Shown: positions 8,914 to 14,730 of the stretch, piece after piece
How positions within the stretch are numbered: the first letter of the stretch is position 1
Layout: each line of letters opens with the position of its first letter
From: CAZLLV01 sp964560325
Lineage (GTDB): Bacteria > Acidobacteriota > Thermoanaerobaculia > Multivoradales > DATKCC01
NCBI GenBank assembly: GCA_964560325.1
Contig: CAZLLV010000521.1
Coordinates: 1 to 16,511 of the forward strand
Length of the DNA stretch: 16,511 nucleotides
Reading direction: 5' to 3'
Made by a program: the position numbers and the translations under genes
Notes under the pieces: generated by a model
What the model was told of the DNA's origin: nothing
Seen by the model: the letters and a program-made list of their open reading frames with translations, nothing else
The model's database searches: none

Positions 8914-8935
8914 CTTCGCTATTTGGCGAAGTTTT
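8914..8935 (+). terminator. candidate weak rho-independent terminator after the kinase gene
   Basis: CTTCGC (8914-8919) and GCGAAG (8926-8931) form a perfect 6-bp stem with a six-base loop, followed at once by TTTT (8932-8935). It starts 13 nt after the kinase stop, so placement is right, but the stem and U-tract are short. Confidence 0.45.
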
Positions 8936-8952
8936 GGCGTCGCGCATAGGAT
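8923..8952 (+). promoter_or_regulatory. weak candidate promoter for the CxxCH protein pair
   Basis: TTGGCG (8923-8928) and TAGGAT (8947-8952) are 18 nt apart. They match three and four of six bases of the sigma-70 hexamers. The same TAGGAT hexamer precedes the hydrolase gene. In this GC-rich background the match is only suggestive. Confidence 0.2.
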
Positions 8953-9035
8953 CTCTGCGCTTCCCTGATTTCCTGCCGTCTCTTCACCCCGATCCGGGCC
9001 GGGTTCGGTTCCGGACCCCGCCGGTCGTCATTCCC

Positions 9036-9056
9036 CTCCGGGCATGGAGCCCGGGG
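9036..9056 (+). other. hairpin in the presumed leader of the CxxCH protein pair
   Basis: CCGGGC (9038-9043) and GCCCGG (9049-9054) form a perfect 6-bp stem around ATGGA, extendable by a T-G and a C-G pair. It ends 19 nt before the GGAGG ribosome site at 9076. It could influence translation or messenger stability, or be chance in GC-rich DNA. Confidence 0.3.
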
Positions 9057-9075
9057 CGCGGAGCTGGATGGAAAC

Positions 9076-9080
9076 GGAGG
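9076..9080 (+). promoter_or_regulatory. ribosome binding site supporting a TTG start
   Basis: GGAGG lies eight bases before TTG at 9089. The competing ATG at 9068 has GGAG (9060-9063) only four bases upstream. Choosing TTG puts an Arg-rich n-region right before the signal-peptide core. Confidence 0.5.
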
Positions 9081-9088
9081 ATTTCGCT

Positions 9089-10603
9089 TTGCGTTCGAGA
9101 CGTTCGACCTCTCTCGTCTTCGCCGCCGTGCTGCTGACGGCGACCGCCACCGCGCTGGTGACCGGGACCCTGCTGGCGGACGACCCGCCGTCGGGCCCGG
9201 CCTACGAGCCCGACCTGCCCTCTCCCACCCTGTCGGGCGAGGTGCCGCGGGTCGTCCCCCACTTCCCGATCTGGTACAGCGGGGTGCAGCAGCGGCCGTT
9301 CTTCGACACCTTCGCCTGGCAGAACTTCATCGCCCTCGCCTGGCCGGCCGACTCGGGCTCGCACGGCGTGCCCTATCGGCCGGACGACCCGTCGGTCTTC
9401 GCCGACTACTCGGGCGGTCGGGTGCCGGTCTGGATGACCTGGAAGCAGAGCTTCGATCTCTTCCCCGGCCCCGGAAAGACGCCGGTCGCGTGGGACGCGC
9501 CGAACGGCGCCCCCGACGTCTGCCGCAACCTCGACCCCGGAGCCGGCGAGCACATGTTCGTGCGGGTCAACAAGTTCGACACGGTGGCCGACGAGGTCGA
9601 CCAGGCGTTCGGCGGCCCGCTGCCCGACCAGACCGGCCTCTTCACGCGCTACGAGGTGCGGGTCAACCGCGCCGAGTACGACTTCATCCGCGAGAACGGC
9701 TACTACGACAAGGCGAACTGGCCGACCGGCAGCTCGATCTACCTGCCGGCCTCGAACGAGGAGGCGATCGGCTCGATCGAGGTGAAGGCGGCGTGGCGCG
9801 ACCTGGCGAAGGTGCCGGAGGAGTTCCACCACCGGTTCTTCACCACCAACGCGATCGTGGTCGATCCGACCACCTGCACCGGCCCGGACGTGGCGGGCGA
9901 GCCGACCGACTGCGACTGCTCACCCGCCAAGGTCGGCCTGGTCGGCCTCCACATCGCCCACAAGACCGAGGACTTCCCGCAGTGGGTCTGGGCGACGTTC
10001 GAGCAGGCGGACAACGTGGGCGACGACGCGGTCACCCCGACGCCGCTCGACATGATCCCCTCGTACTACGACCCCGAGGCCTACCGGAAGTACCCGGGTG
10101 AGGTGCCGCGGGTGAACCCGGCGGCGCACCCCGGCTCGTCGCGCGTGCCGGCGGAGGGCGACTACGACCCGACGCCCATCAACGTCGTGCGCCTGGCGCA
10201 GATCCCGACCACGCCGCAGACCACGAGCGGCACGGACGTCTCGACGATCGCGCTCAACGCCGAGTACCGCGAAGGGGTCCTGGCCGACTCGGTCTGGCAG
10301 TACTACTTCCTGGTCGGCAGCCAGTGGTCGACGCTGCCGTCGGCGCCTTACCTGACGCCCCAGCCCTACATCTCGCCGCCCGACTTCGGCTGCGAGGACG
10401 GCGCGGCGGCGGCGGTGGGCGGCATCCCGTTCCCGCAGTGCCTGCTGTCGAACACCACGATGGAGACCTACCACCAGTACGACAGTTGCCAGAACTGCCA
10501 TCAGGGGGCGCAGCGCGCGGGCGCGGACTTCAGCTGGATCCTCGCCAACCGAGCCTCGACCGGCGCCACCGCGACCACCGACGGCTCCGGAGACACCCCG
10601 TGA
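9089..10603 (+). CDS. exported protein with single C-terminal CxxCH haem motif (cytochrome c family-like), function unknown
   Basis: The protein is 504 aa from the TTG at 9089; ATG at 9068 or 9044 is also possible. The N-terminus RSRR plus a hydrophobic core (about 9-28) is a Sec signal peptide. The one haem-binding motif is CQNCH (467-471), only 33 residues from the C-terminus, so a normal class I cytochrome domain with a distal Met cannot follow it. Conserved-looking blocks are FFDTFAWQNFIALAWPAD (71-88) and VGLVGLHIAHKTEDFPQWVWATFEQADNV (282-310). I recall similar blocks from uncharacterised bacterial cytochrome-c-like proteins but know no assigned function. A Cys cluster CDC (275-277) precedes the second block. 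It lies 41 nt upstream of a second CxxCH protein, probably in one transcript. If the haem is attached, both act in the periplasm or at the cell surface. Confidence 0.8.
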   Translation: MRSRRSTSLVFAAVLLTATATALVTGTLLADDPPSGPAYEPDLPSPTLSGEVPRVVPHFPIWYSGVQQRPFFDTFAWQNFIALAWPADSGSHGVPYRPDDPSVFADYSGGRVPVWMTWKQSFDLFPGPGKTPVAWDAPNGAPDVCRNLDPGAGEHMFVRVNKFDTVADEVDQAFGGPLPDQTGLFTRYEVRVNRAEYDFIRENGYYDKANWPTGSSIYLPASNEEAIGSIEVKAAWRDLAKVPEEFHHRFFTTNAIVVDPTTCTGPDVAGEPTDCDCSPAKVGLVGLHIAHKTEDFPQWVWATFEQADNVGDDAVTPTPLDMIPSYYDPEAYRKYPGEVPRVNPAAHPGSSRVPAEGDYDPTPINVVRLAQIPTTPQTTSGTDVSTIALNAEYREGVLADSVWQYYFLVGSQWSTLPSAPYLTPQPYISPPDFGCEDGAAAAVGGIPFPQCLLSNTTMETYHQYDSCQNCHQGAQRAGADFSWILANRASTGATATTDGSGDTP

Positions 10604-10644
10604 GCGCTCCCCACCCGAACCCACTCGAGAGCACAGGAGACACG

Positions 10645-12123
10645 ATGATGAGATCGAACCAACGCCGCCTCCGCGGCCGGAACCAACGCTTCGCGACCGC
10701 TTTCCCCTTCCTCTTCGCCCTCCTCCTCGTCCTCGGCACCGCCGGGTGCACCCCGGCCGTCGAGGACGAGGAGATGGTCGCCGCACCCGACGCCGAGACC
10801 GAGGGCGACCTCGGCGCCGACATGACCGAGGACGCCTCCGAGCTCGCCTACGCCAACACCGTCAGCGGTCCGCCGCCGGGCTGGAGCGGCCCGGTGTTCG
10901 AGCTCTCCGACGCGTACCCGACCGCCGACCCGGGCGCCTGCCCGGAGTCGACCTGCGGCTGGCTGGCGGTCGACGTCGATTTCGATTCGACCGACCCGCA
11001 GCGCTGGAACGGCGCCTGGGCCGAGTACCTGAACGCCATCCTCGCCTACGTGAAGGAGGGCCAGGACCTCTCGCCCGAGGGCTGGAACGCGCAGGTGGCG
11101 GGCGAGACCCGCTGGTTCCACGTGCCGTGGATGGCCTACGACCCGAAGGTCGGGCGGGAGTTCGTGCACGGCTTCACCAACGAGCGCACCGCCTACCTCT
11201 CCGACTTCGAGGGGGGCGACATGGGCGGCGGGGGCGAGAACGCCGACTTCGGCCTCCACGCGCTGCCGATGACGGGCGGCGGCACGACCGAGCAGGGCTT
11301 CGAGAGCTGGGCGGTCGGCTTCTACAACCCGTGGGGCGGCTACGCCATCGGCCGGAGCTGGGGCACGGACGGCCTGCCGCAGATGACCGGCGACCCGCAG
11401 CTCCCCGCCGGACTGCCCTTCCCCGAGGGCACGGTGGTGGCGAAGATCCTCTTCACGACCGCGACCCCGGAGATCGTCCCGTACCTCGACGGCTCGCCCG
11501 AGTGGCAGGCCGACCGGCACGTGACGGTCGGCGGCTGCGAGCGCGCCGTGCAGCCGGTCTACCTGGTGCAGATGGACGTCGCGGTGGTCGACGAGCGGGC
11601 GCCGACCCGCTGGGTCTACGGTACCTTCGGCTACAACGGCACGATCGACAGCCCGGACGTGTGGGAGCGGATGTCGCCGCTCGGCCTCCAGTGGGGCAAC
11701 GACCACATGAGCTGGCCGGCGGTCGAGCGCGACGCGTCGGAGCCGATCCACCAGTCCGTGCTCGCGCCGATCGACATCTACGAGCACTACGGCTGCAACG
11801 AGCGGCTCGCCGGCCCGGTCGACAACAAGATGTCGGCCTGCATGGCCTGCCACGGCGGCGGCTACGTCGCACAGCCGGTCGGGTCGATCTCCACGATGGG
11901 CGACAACGTCCCGCCGATCTTCGGCTTCGACGGGCTGTGCGAGACGGTGAGCGAGGCGAACGCGAACTACTTCGCGAACGTCACCTACCCGGAGCCGTAC
12001 ACCGGCGGCGAGTACCCGGACACCTTCTCGACCGACACGTCGCTCCAGATGCAGGTCGCGTACATGCAGTACGGGATCTACCACACGAACGGCGAGCCGG
12101 ACGCCTGCAAGCCGTCGAGCTGA
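10645..12123 (+). CDS. probable lipoprotein with single CxxCH haem motif, partner of the preceding gene, function unknown
   Basis: A 492-aa protein with a signal peptide ending in LGTAGC (Cys35), a good lipobox, so it is probably lipid-anchored after export. An Asp/Glu-rich linker follows (about 40-66). The haem motif is CMACH (399-403), about 90 residues from the end. Notable blocks are WFHVPWMAYDPKVGREFVHG (157-176), SWAVGFYNPWGGYAIGRSW (221-239), GTVVAKILFTTATPEIVPYL (262-281) and RWVYGTFGYNGTI (322-334). The last recalls WVWATFEQADN in the upstream protein, so the two may be distant relatives. Six or more further Cys residues could form disulfides. AGGAG (10635-10639) suits ATG 10645 or 10648. 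I do not recognise the family. A strong hairpin follows the stop. Confidence 0.8.
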   Translation: MMRSNQRRLRGRNQRFATAFPFLFALLLVLGTAGCTPAVEDEEMVAAPDAETEGDLGADMTEDASELAYANTVSGPPPGWSGPVFELSDAYPTADPGACPESTCGWLAVDVDFDSTDPQRWNGAWAEYLNAILAYVKEGQDLSPEGWNAQVAGETRWFHVPWMAYDPKVGREFVHGFTNERTAYLSDFEGGDMGGGGENADFGLHALPMTGGGTTEQGFESWAVGFYNPWGGYAIGRSWGTDGLPQMTGDPQLPAGLPFPEGTVVAKILFTTATPEIVPYLDGSPEWQADRHVTVGGCERAVQPVYLVQMDVAVVDERAPTRWVYGTFGYNGTIDSPDVWERMSPLGLQWGNDHMSWPAVERDASEPIHQSVLAPIDIYEHYGCNERLAGPVDNKMSACMACHGGGYVAQPVGSISTMGDNVPPIFGFDGLCETVSEANANYFANVTYPEPYTGGEYPDTFSTDTSLQMQVAYMQYGIYHTNGEPDACKPSS

Positions 12124-12142
12124 CGGCGCGCAGCTCTTTCCG

Positions 12143-12181
12143 CGGCGGCTCGGGGCGCGCGCCCGGGCCGCCGTTTCGTTT
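12143..12181 (+). terminator. GC-rich hairpin terminator after the CxxCH gene pair
   Basis: CGGCGGC (12143-12149) pairs with GCCGCCG (12167-12173). The interior holds a self-complementary GGGCGCGCGCCC, so a long stable stem can form. It is followed by TTT, CG, TTT (12174-12181). It begins 20 nt after the stop at 12123. The U-tract is interrupted, so termination efficiency is uncertain. Confidence 0.6.
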
Positions 12182-12216
12182 CGGGACCGGCGCGGCGTTT
12201 GCACTTCGGACCGACC

Positions 12217-13860
12217 ATGCTCTGCATCGTCCACGGGTACGGTCTGAACGAATCGGGAAGCAACCTCTGGACGCGCGAGGTGGTGCGCGCGCTGGTCCGG
12301 AACGGCGAGACGGTCCACCTCGTCTGCCGGGTGAGCGATCCGCAGAATTTCGACTTCGTCGCCGAGGCGTACGCCTACGACGCCGACGGCGAGCCGACGC
12401 TCCTGCTCGACCGCGAGCTCGAGGCCTACTCCGGCCGCTGCGTGCTCCACCGCCCGCACGCCGACGTGGTGCCGACCTACGTGCGTCCGCGCCTCACGCA
12501 GGGACCGGCGAAGTGCATCCTCGACCTCGACGACGAGCCGATCCGCGCCTACCTCGACCACCAGGAGGCGGCGCTCCGCACGATCGTCGAGCGCCACGAC
12601 GTGCGTGCCGTCCACGTCAACCACCTGGTGCTGATGTCCGAGGCGGTGCGGCGGATCCACGCCTCGGACGGCCTGCCGTTCGTCCTCATGCCGCACGGCA
12701 GCGCCCTCGAGTACGTGGTGAAGAAGGACGCCCGCATGCGCGAGATCGCACGCGGCGTGCTGGAGGCGACCGGGAGCGTGGTCACCCTGTCGGACGAGCT
12801 GGCGGAGCGGATCCTGACGGTCTTCCCCGACCTCGACGGCCTGGAGGAGAAGATGATCCGCGTGCCCCCCGGCGTCGACGTGAGCCGCTTCCGGCTCCTG
12901 CCACGCGAGCGGCGCGGCGAGAGCCTGGAGGAGCTGCGCCGCGGGCTCGCGGGGCGCGAGCGCGGCCGGACGGAGGAGCAGACCGCGCTCTTTCGCGAGT
13001 CGCTGCGCGACGACCTCGGCCGGGAGGAGGCCGAGGAGCTCTTCCGCACCGCCTCCGATCATTCCGAGCGGGCGCCGGAGGCGGCGCTCGAGGCGGCGCT
13101 CGACCGGATCGATCCCGAGCGCGACGAGATCGTCGCCTTCGTCGGCCGCTTCCTCGGCCACAAGGGGGTGGCCGACCTGGTGGCGGCGCTGCCCGCGATC
13201 CTCGCGGAGCGGCCGCATGCGCGCCTGGTGCTCGCCGGCGGCGGGCCGCTGCGCGAGGTGATGGAGGCGCTGCTGGTCGCCCTCGCGCACGGCCACCGGC
13301 GCCTGGTCCGGAACCTCCTCGCCTGGGGCGACGATTTCGAAGGACAGCAGTCGCGGCCGATGGCGCGGGTCGAGCTCTACCTCGACGACCTGGAGCAGCG
13401 GGGGGAGCTCGACGCCTGGTTCGAAGCCGCGGAGCGGCACGTCAACGTCGACCGGGTGCTCTTCACCGGCTTTCTCGAGCACGACCTCCTGCAATATCTA
13501 CTGCCCTGTTGTGACGTCGGGGTCTTCCCGTCTCACGTGCCGGAGGCCGGCCCGCTGGTCGCGGTCGAGGCGATGGCGTCCGGCTGCTTCCCCGCCGGAA
13601 CCTACCAGGCGGGCATGGCTTCGATCCTCGACGCGGCGCGCGACTCCGGGCTGCCCGAAGAGGCGGTCGAGCTCGCCCGGATCTCCCCGCGCGAGGCACA
13701 CTCGGTGGCCGACATCGCGCGCAAGGTGCCGCGCCTGCTGGCCGTGGCGCCGCGCCACCGGGAAGCGCTGCGGCGGGTCGCCGAAGAGCGCTTCGACTGG
13801 CGCAGCGTCGCCGCCGCGATCGCCTCGAATCTGCGTGCGGCGGCTACTCAGCCTGCTTGA
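12217..13860 (+). CDS. glycosyltransferase, GT4-like (GT-B fold)
   Basis: The protein is 547 aa. The N-terminal Rossmann half starts with LCIVHGYGLNESGSNLWTRE (2-21), a glycine-rich acceptor-side loop, and includes VLMPHGSALEYVVKK (156-170). The C-terminal half has VAFVGRFLGHKGVADLV (306-322), RLVLAGGGP (336-344) and VLFTGFL (414-420). PEAGPLVAVEAMASG (442-456) carries the EX7E pair (Glu443, Glu451) of retaining GT4 enzymes. An unusually long, charged, mostly helical segment (about 228-302) separates the halves, and another insert (about 350-410) splits the C-terminal domain. Many GT4 enzymes are about 370-400 aa. Donor and acceptor sugars are unknown; roles in polysaccharide, glycolipid or sucrose-type synthesis are all possible. 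No other glycan genes are adjacent. ATG 12217 is chosen; TTG 12199 is an in-frame alternative, and neither has a clear ribosome site. Confidence 0.85.
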   Translation: MLCIVHGYGLNESGSNLWTREVVRALVRNGETVHLVCRVSDPQNFDFVAEAYAYDADGEPTLLLDRELEAYSGRCVLHRPHADVVPTYVRPRLTQGPAKCILDLDDEPIRAYLDHQEAALRTIVERHDVRAVHVNHLVLMSEAVRRIHASDGLPFVLMPHGSALEYVVKKDARMREIARGVLEATGSVVTLSDELAERILTVFPDLDGLEEKMIRVPPGVDVSRFRLLPRERRGESLEELRRGLAGRERGRTEEQTALFRESLRDDLGREEAEELFRTASDHSERAPEAALEAALDRIDPERDEIVAFVGRFLGHKGVADLVAALPAILAERPHARLVLAGGGPLREVMEALLVALAHGHRRLVRNLLAWGDDFEGQQSRPMARVELYLDDLEQRGELDAWFEAAERHVNVDRVLFTGFLEHDLLQYLLPCCDVGVFPSHVPEAGPLVAVEAMASGCFPAGTYQAGMASILDAARDSGLPEEAVELARISPREAHSVADIARKVPRLLAVAPRHREALRRVAEERFDWRSVAAAIASNLRAAATQPA

Positions 13861-13950
13861 CGGAGAGGCCCACCGACACGGGCACGGGCCTTGCAGCCTA
13901 CCCCCTCCAGAGCGGGACCGAACCCCGGAACCGAATGCAGTCGATGCCCT

Positions 13951-13955
13951 GGAGG
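13951..13955 (+). promoter_or_regulatory. ribosome binding site deciding the start of the CHRD-like gene
   Basis: GGAGG lies six bases before ATG 13962. The frame is open from 13857, but this site and the immediately following signal peptide show that translation starts here. Confidence 0.65.
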
Positions 13956-13961
13956 ATTGTG

Positions 13962-14504
13962 ATGACTCTCGAGAAGATCACCCGCACCAGCACCGCCCTC
14001 GCGGCCGTCGCCGTCCTGGCGGCCACTCTGGGGCTCGCCGCCCCCGCCGACGCCCAGAACCCCTGGCCCAAGCCGCAGAGCTACGACGTCGAGATCGCCC
14101 CGGTCGGCGAGTCCGGGGTGACCGGGATCGCCCACCTGGTGCTGCGCGGCGACCGGCTGACCGTCCTGATCCGGGCCTACGGCCTCGACCCGATCGCGGA
14201 GCACCCGGTGATCATCCACGGCTTCCCCGGCGGCCGCAGCTCGGTCTGCCCCGACGCCGCGCCAGCCGTACAGGAAGAGTCGCGCCGCTTCGCCGCCGAC
14301 GACGCCCGCAGCCTCTTCGGCAACGGCCTGATCGGCCTCCAGCCCTCGCCCGCGGCCGACCTCTCCGGCGTCGTCGCCTTCGAGCACGGTTACGACGTGG
14401 AGGCGGCCGCCGTCGCCCCGCTCAGCCGCCGCACGCTCGTCGTCTACACCGGCGCGGGTGTGCCGATCGCCTGCGGCGAGATCCGCGGCGAGCCGAGCAC
14501 CTGA
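13962..14504 (+). CDS. small exported CHRD/Cu-Zn superoxide dismutase-like domain protein
   Basis: The protein is 180 aa with a clear signal peptide: LEKITRTS n-region, Ala/Leu core 11-27, likely cut after ADA at 31. The mature part has the repeat-strand pattern VTGIAHLVLRGDRLTVLIRAYGL (53-75, described in pieces), then AEHPVIIHGFPGG (79-91) and VCPDAA (95-100). It ends with VYTGAGVPIACGEI (161-174). This order (His-containing strand, HG, CP, then a late ACG) resembles CHRD domains and Cu,Zn-SOD-like folds. Cys96 and Cys171 could form the SOD-type disulfide. Only two His residues are near the motif (81 and 86), so a full Cu/Zn active site is not evident and SOD activity should not be assumed. 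It has its own ribosome site and a strong terminator, so it may be a single-gene unit 101 nt after the glycosyltransferase. Confidence 0.65.
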   Translation: MTLEKITRTSTALAAVAVLAATLGLAAPADAQNPWPKPQSYDVEIAPVGESGVTGIAHLVLRGDRLTVLIRAYGLDPIAEHPVIIHGFPGGRSSVCPDAAPAVQEESRRFAADDARSLFGNGLIGLQPSPAADLSGVVAFEHGYDVEAAAVAPLSRRTLVVYTGAGVPIACGEIRGEPST

Positions 14505-14656
14505 GCCCGATCCCCTCCCGGCCTCCCCCGCGCGGTGCGGCCGGGTCGCTCGTGAATCGACGCGTGTAGCAATCCAGAAACAACCGGCGCCCGTAAAGAA
14601 GGGGCGAGTGGACTCGTCGCCCCGAAGCCGCGAGGTGGAACGGGCGATCAAACCGA

Positions 14657-14709
14657 GGGCGGAGGCCCGGGCAGCTCGATCTCCCCCGGTCCTCCGCCCC
14701 GCATTTTTT
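14657..14709 (+). terminator. rho-independent terminator of the CHRD-like gene
   Basis: GGGCGGAGG (14657-14665) pairs perfectly with CCTCCGCCC (14691-14699). After one C/T mismatch a further five pairs form between CCGGG (14667-14671) and CCCGG (14685-14689). A run of six T follows at 14704-14709. It stands 153 nt beyond the CHRD-like stop and 22 nt before the stop of the opposing BNR gene. The U-tract is on the plus strand only. Confidence 0.8.
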
Positions 14710-14730
14710 CGACCGCTCGCTCCCCTCCTC

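Noticed and set aside
8902..9088. Small RNA or riboswitch upstream of the CxxCH protein pair
   Set aside because: Only short GC hairpins are visible; nothing matches a known riboswitch pattern I could recognise.
9236..10115. Repeated GEVPRV peptide (residues 50-55 and 337-342) in the first CxxCH protein as a domain repeat
   Set aside because: Only six residues match and the surroundings do not align.
10501..13494. 997-codon open frame on the minus strand opposite the CxxCH lipoprotein and the glycosyltransferase
   Set aside because: It is the mirror of plus-strand codon bias. The product is Ala/Arg/Val/His/Asp-rich with no domain motif and spans two clearly real genes and a terminator.
10746..13514. 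922-codon plus-strand frame shifted against the CxxCH lipoprotein and the glycosyltransferase
   Set aside because: Arg/Pro/Gly-rich low-complexity product that runs through a stop, a terminator and a second gene's start; typical of GC-rich shadow frames.
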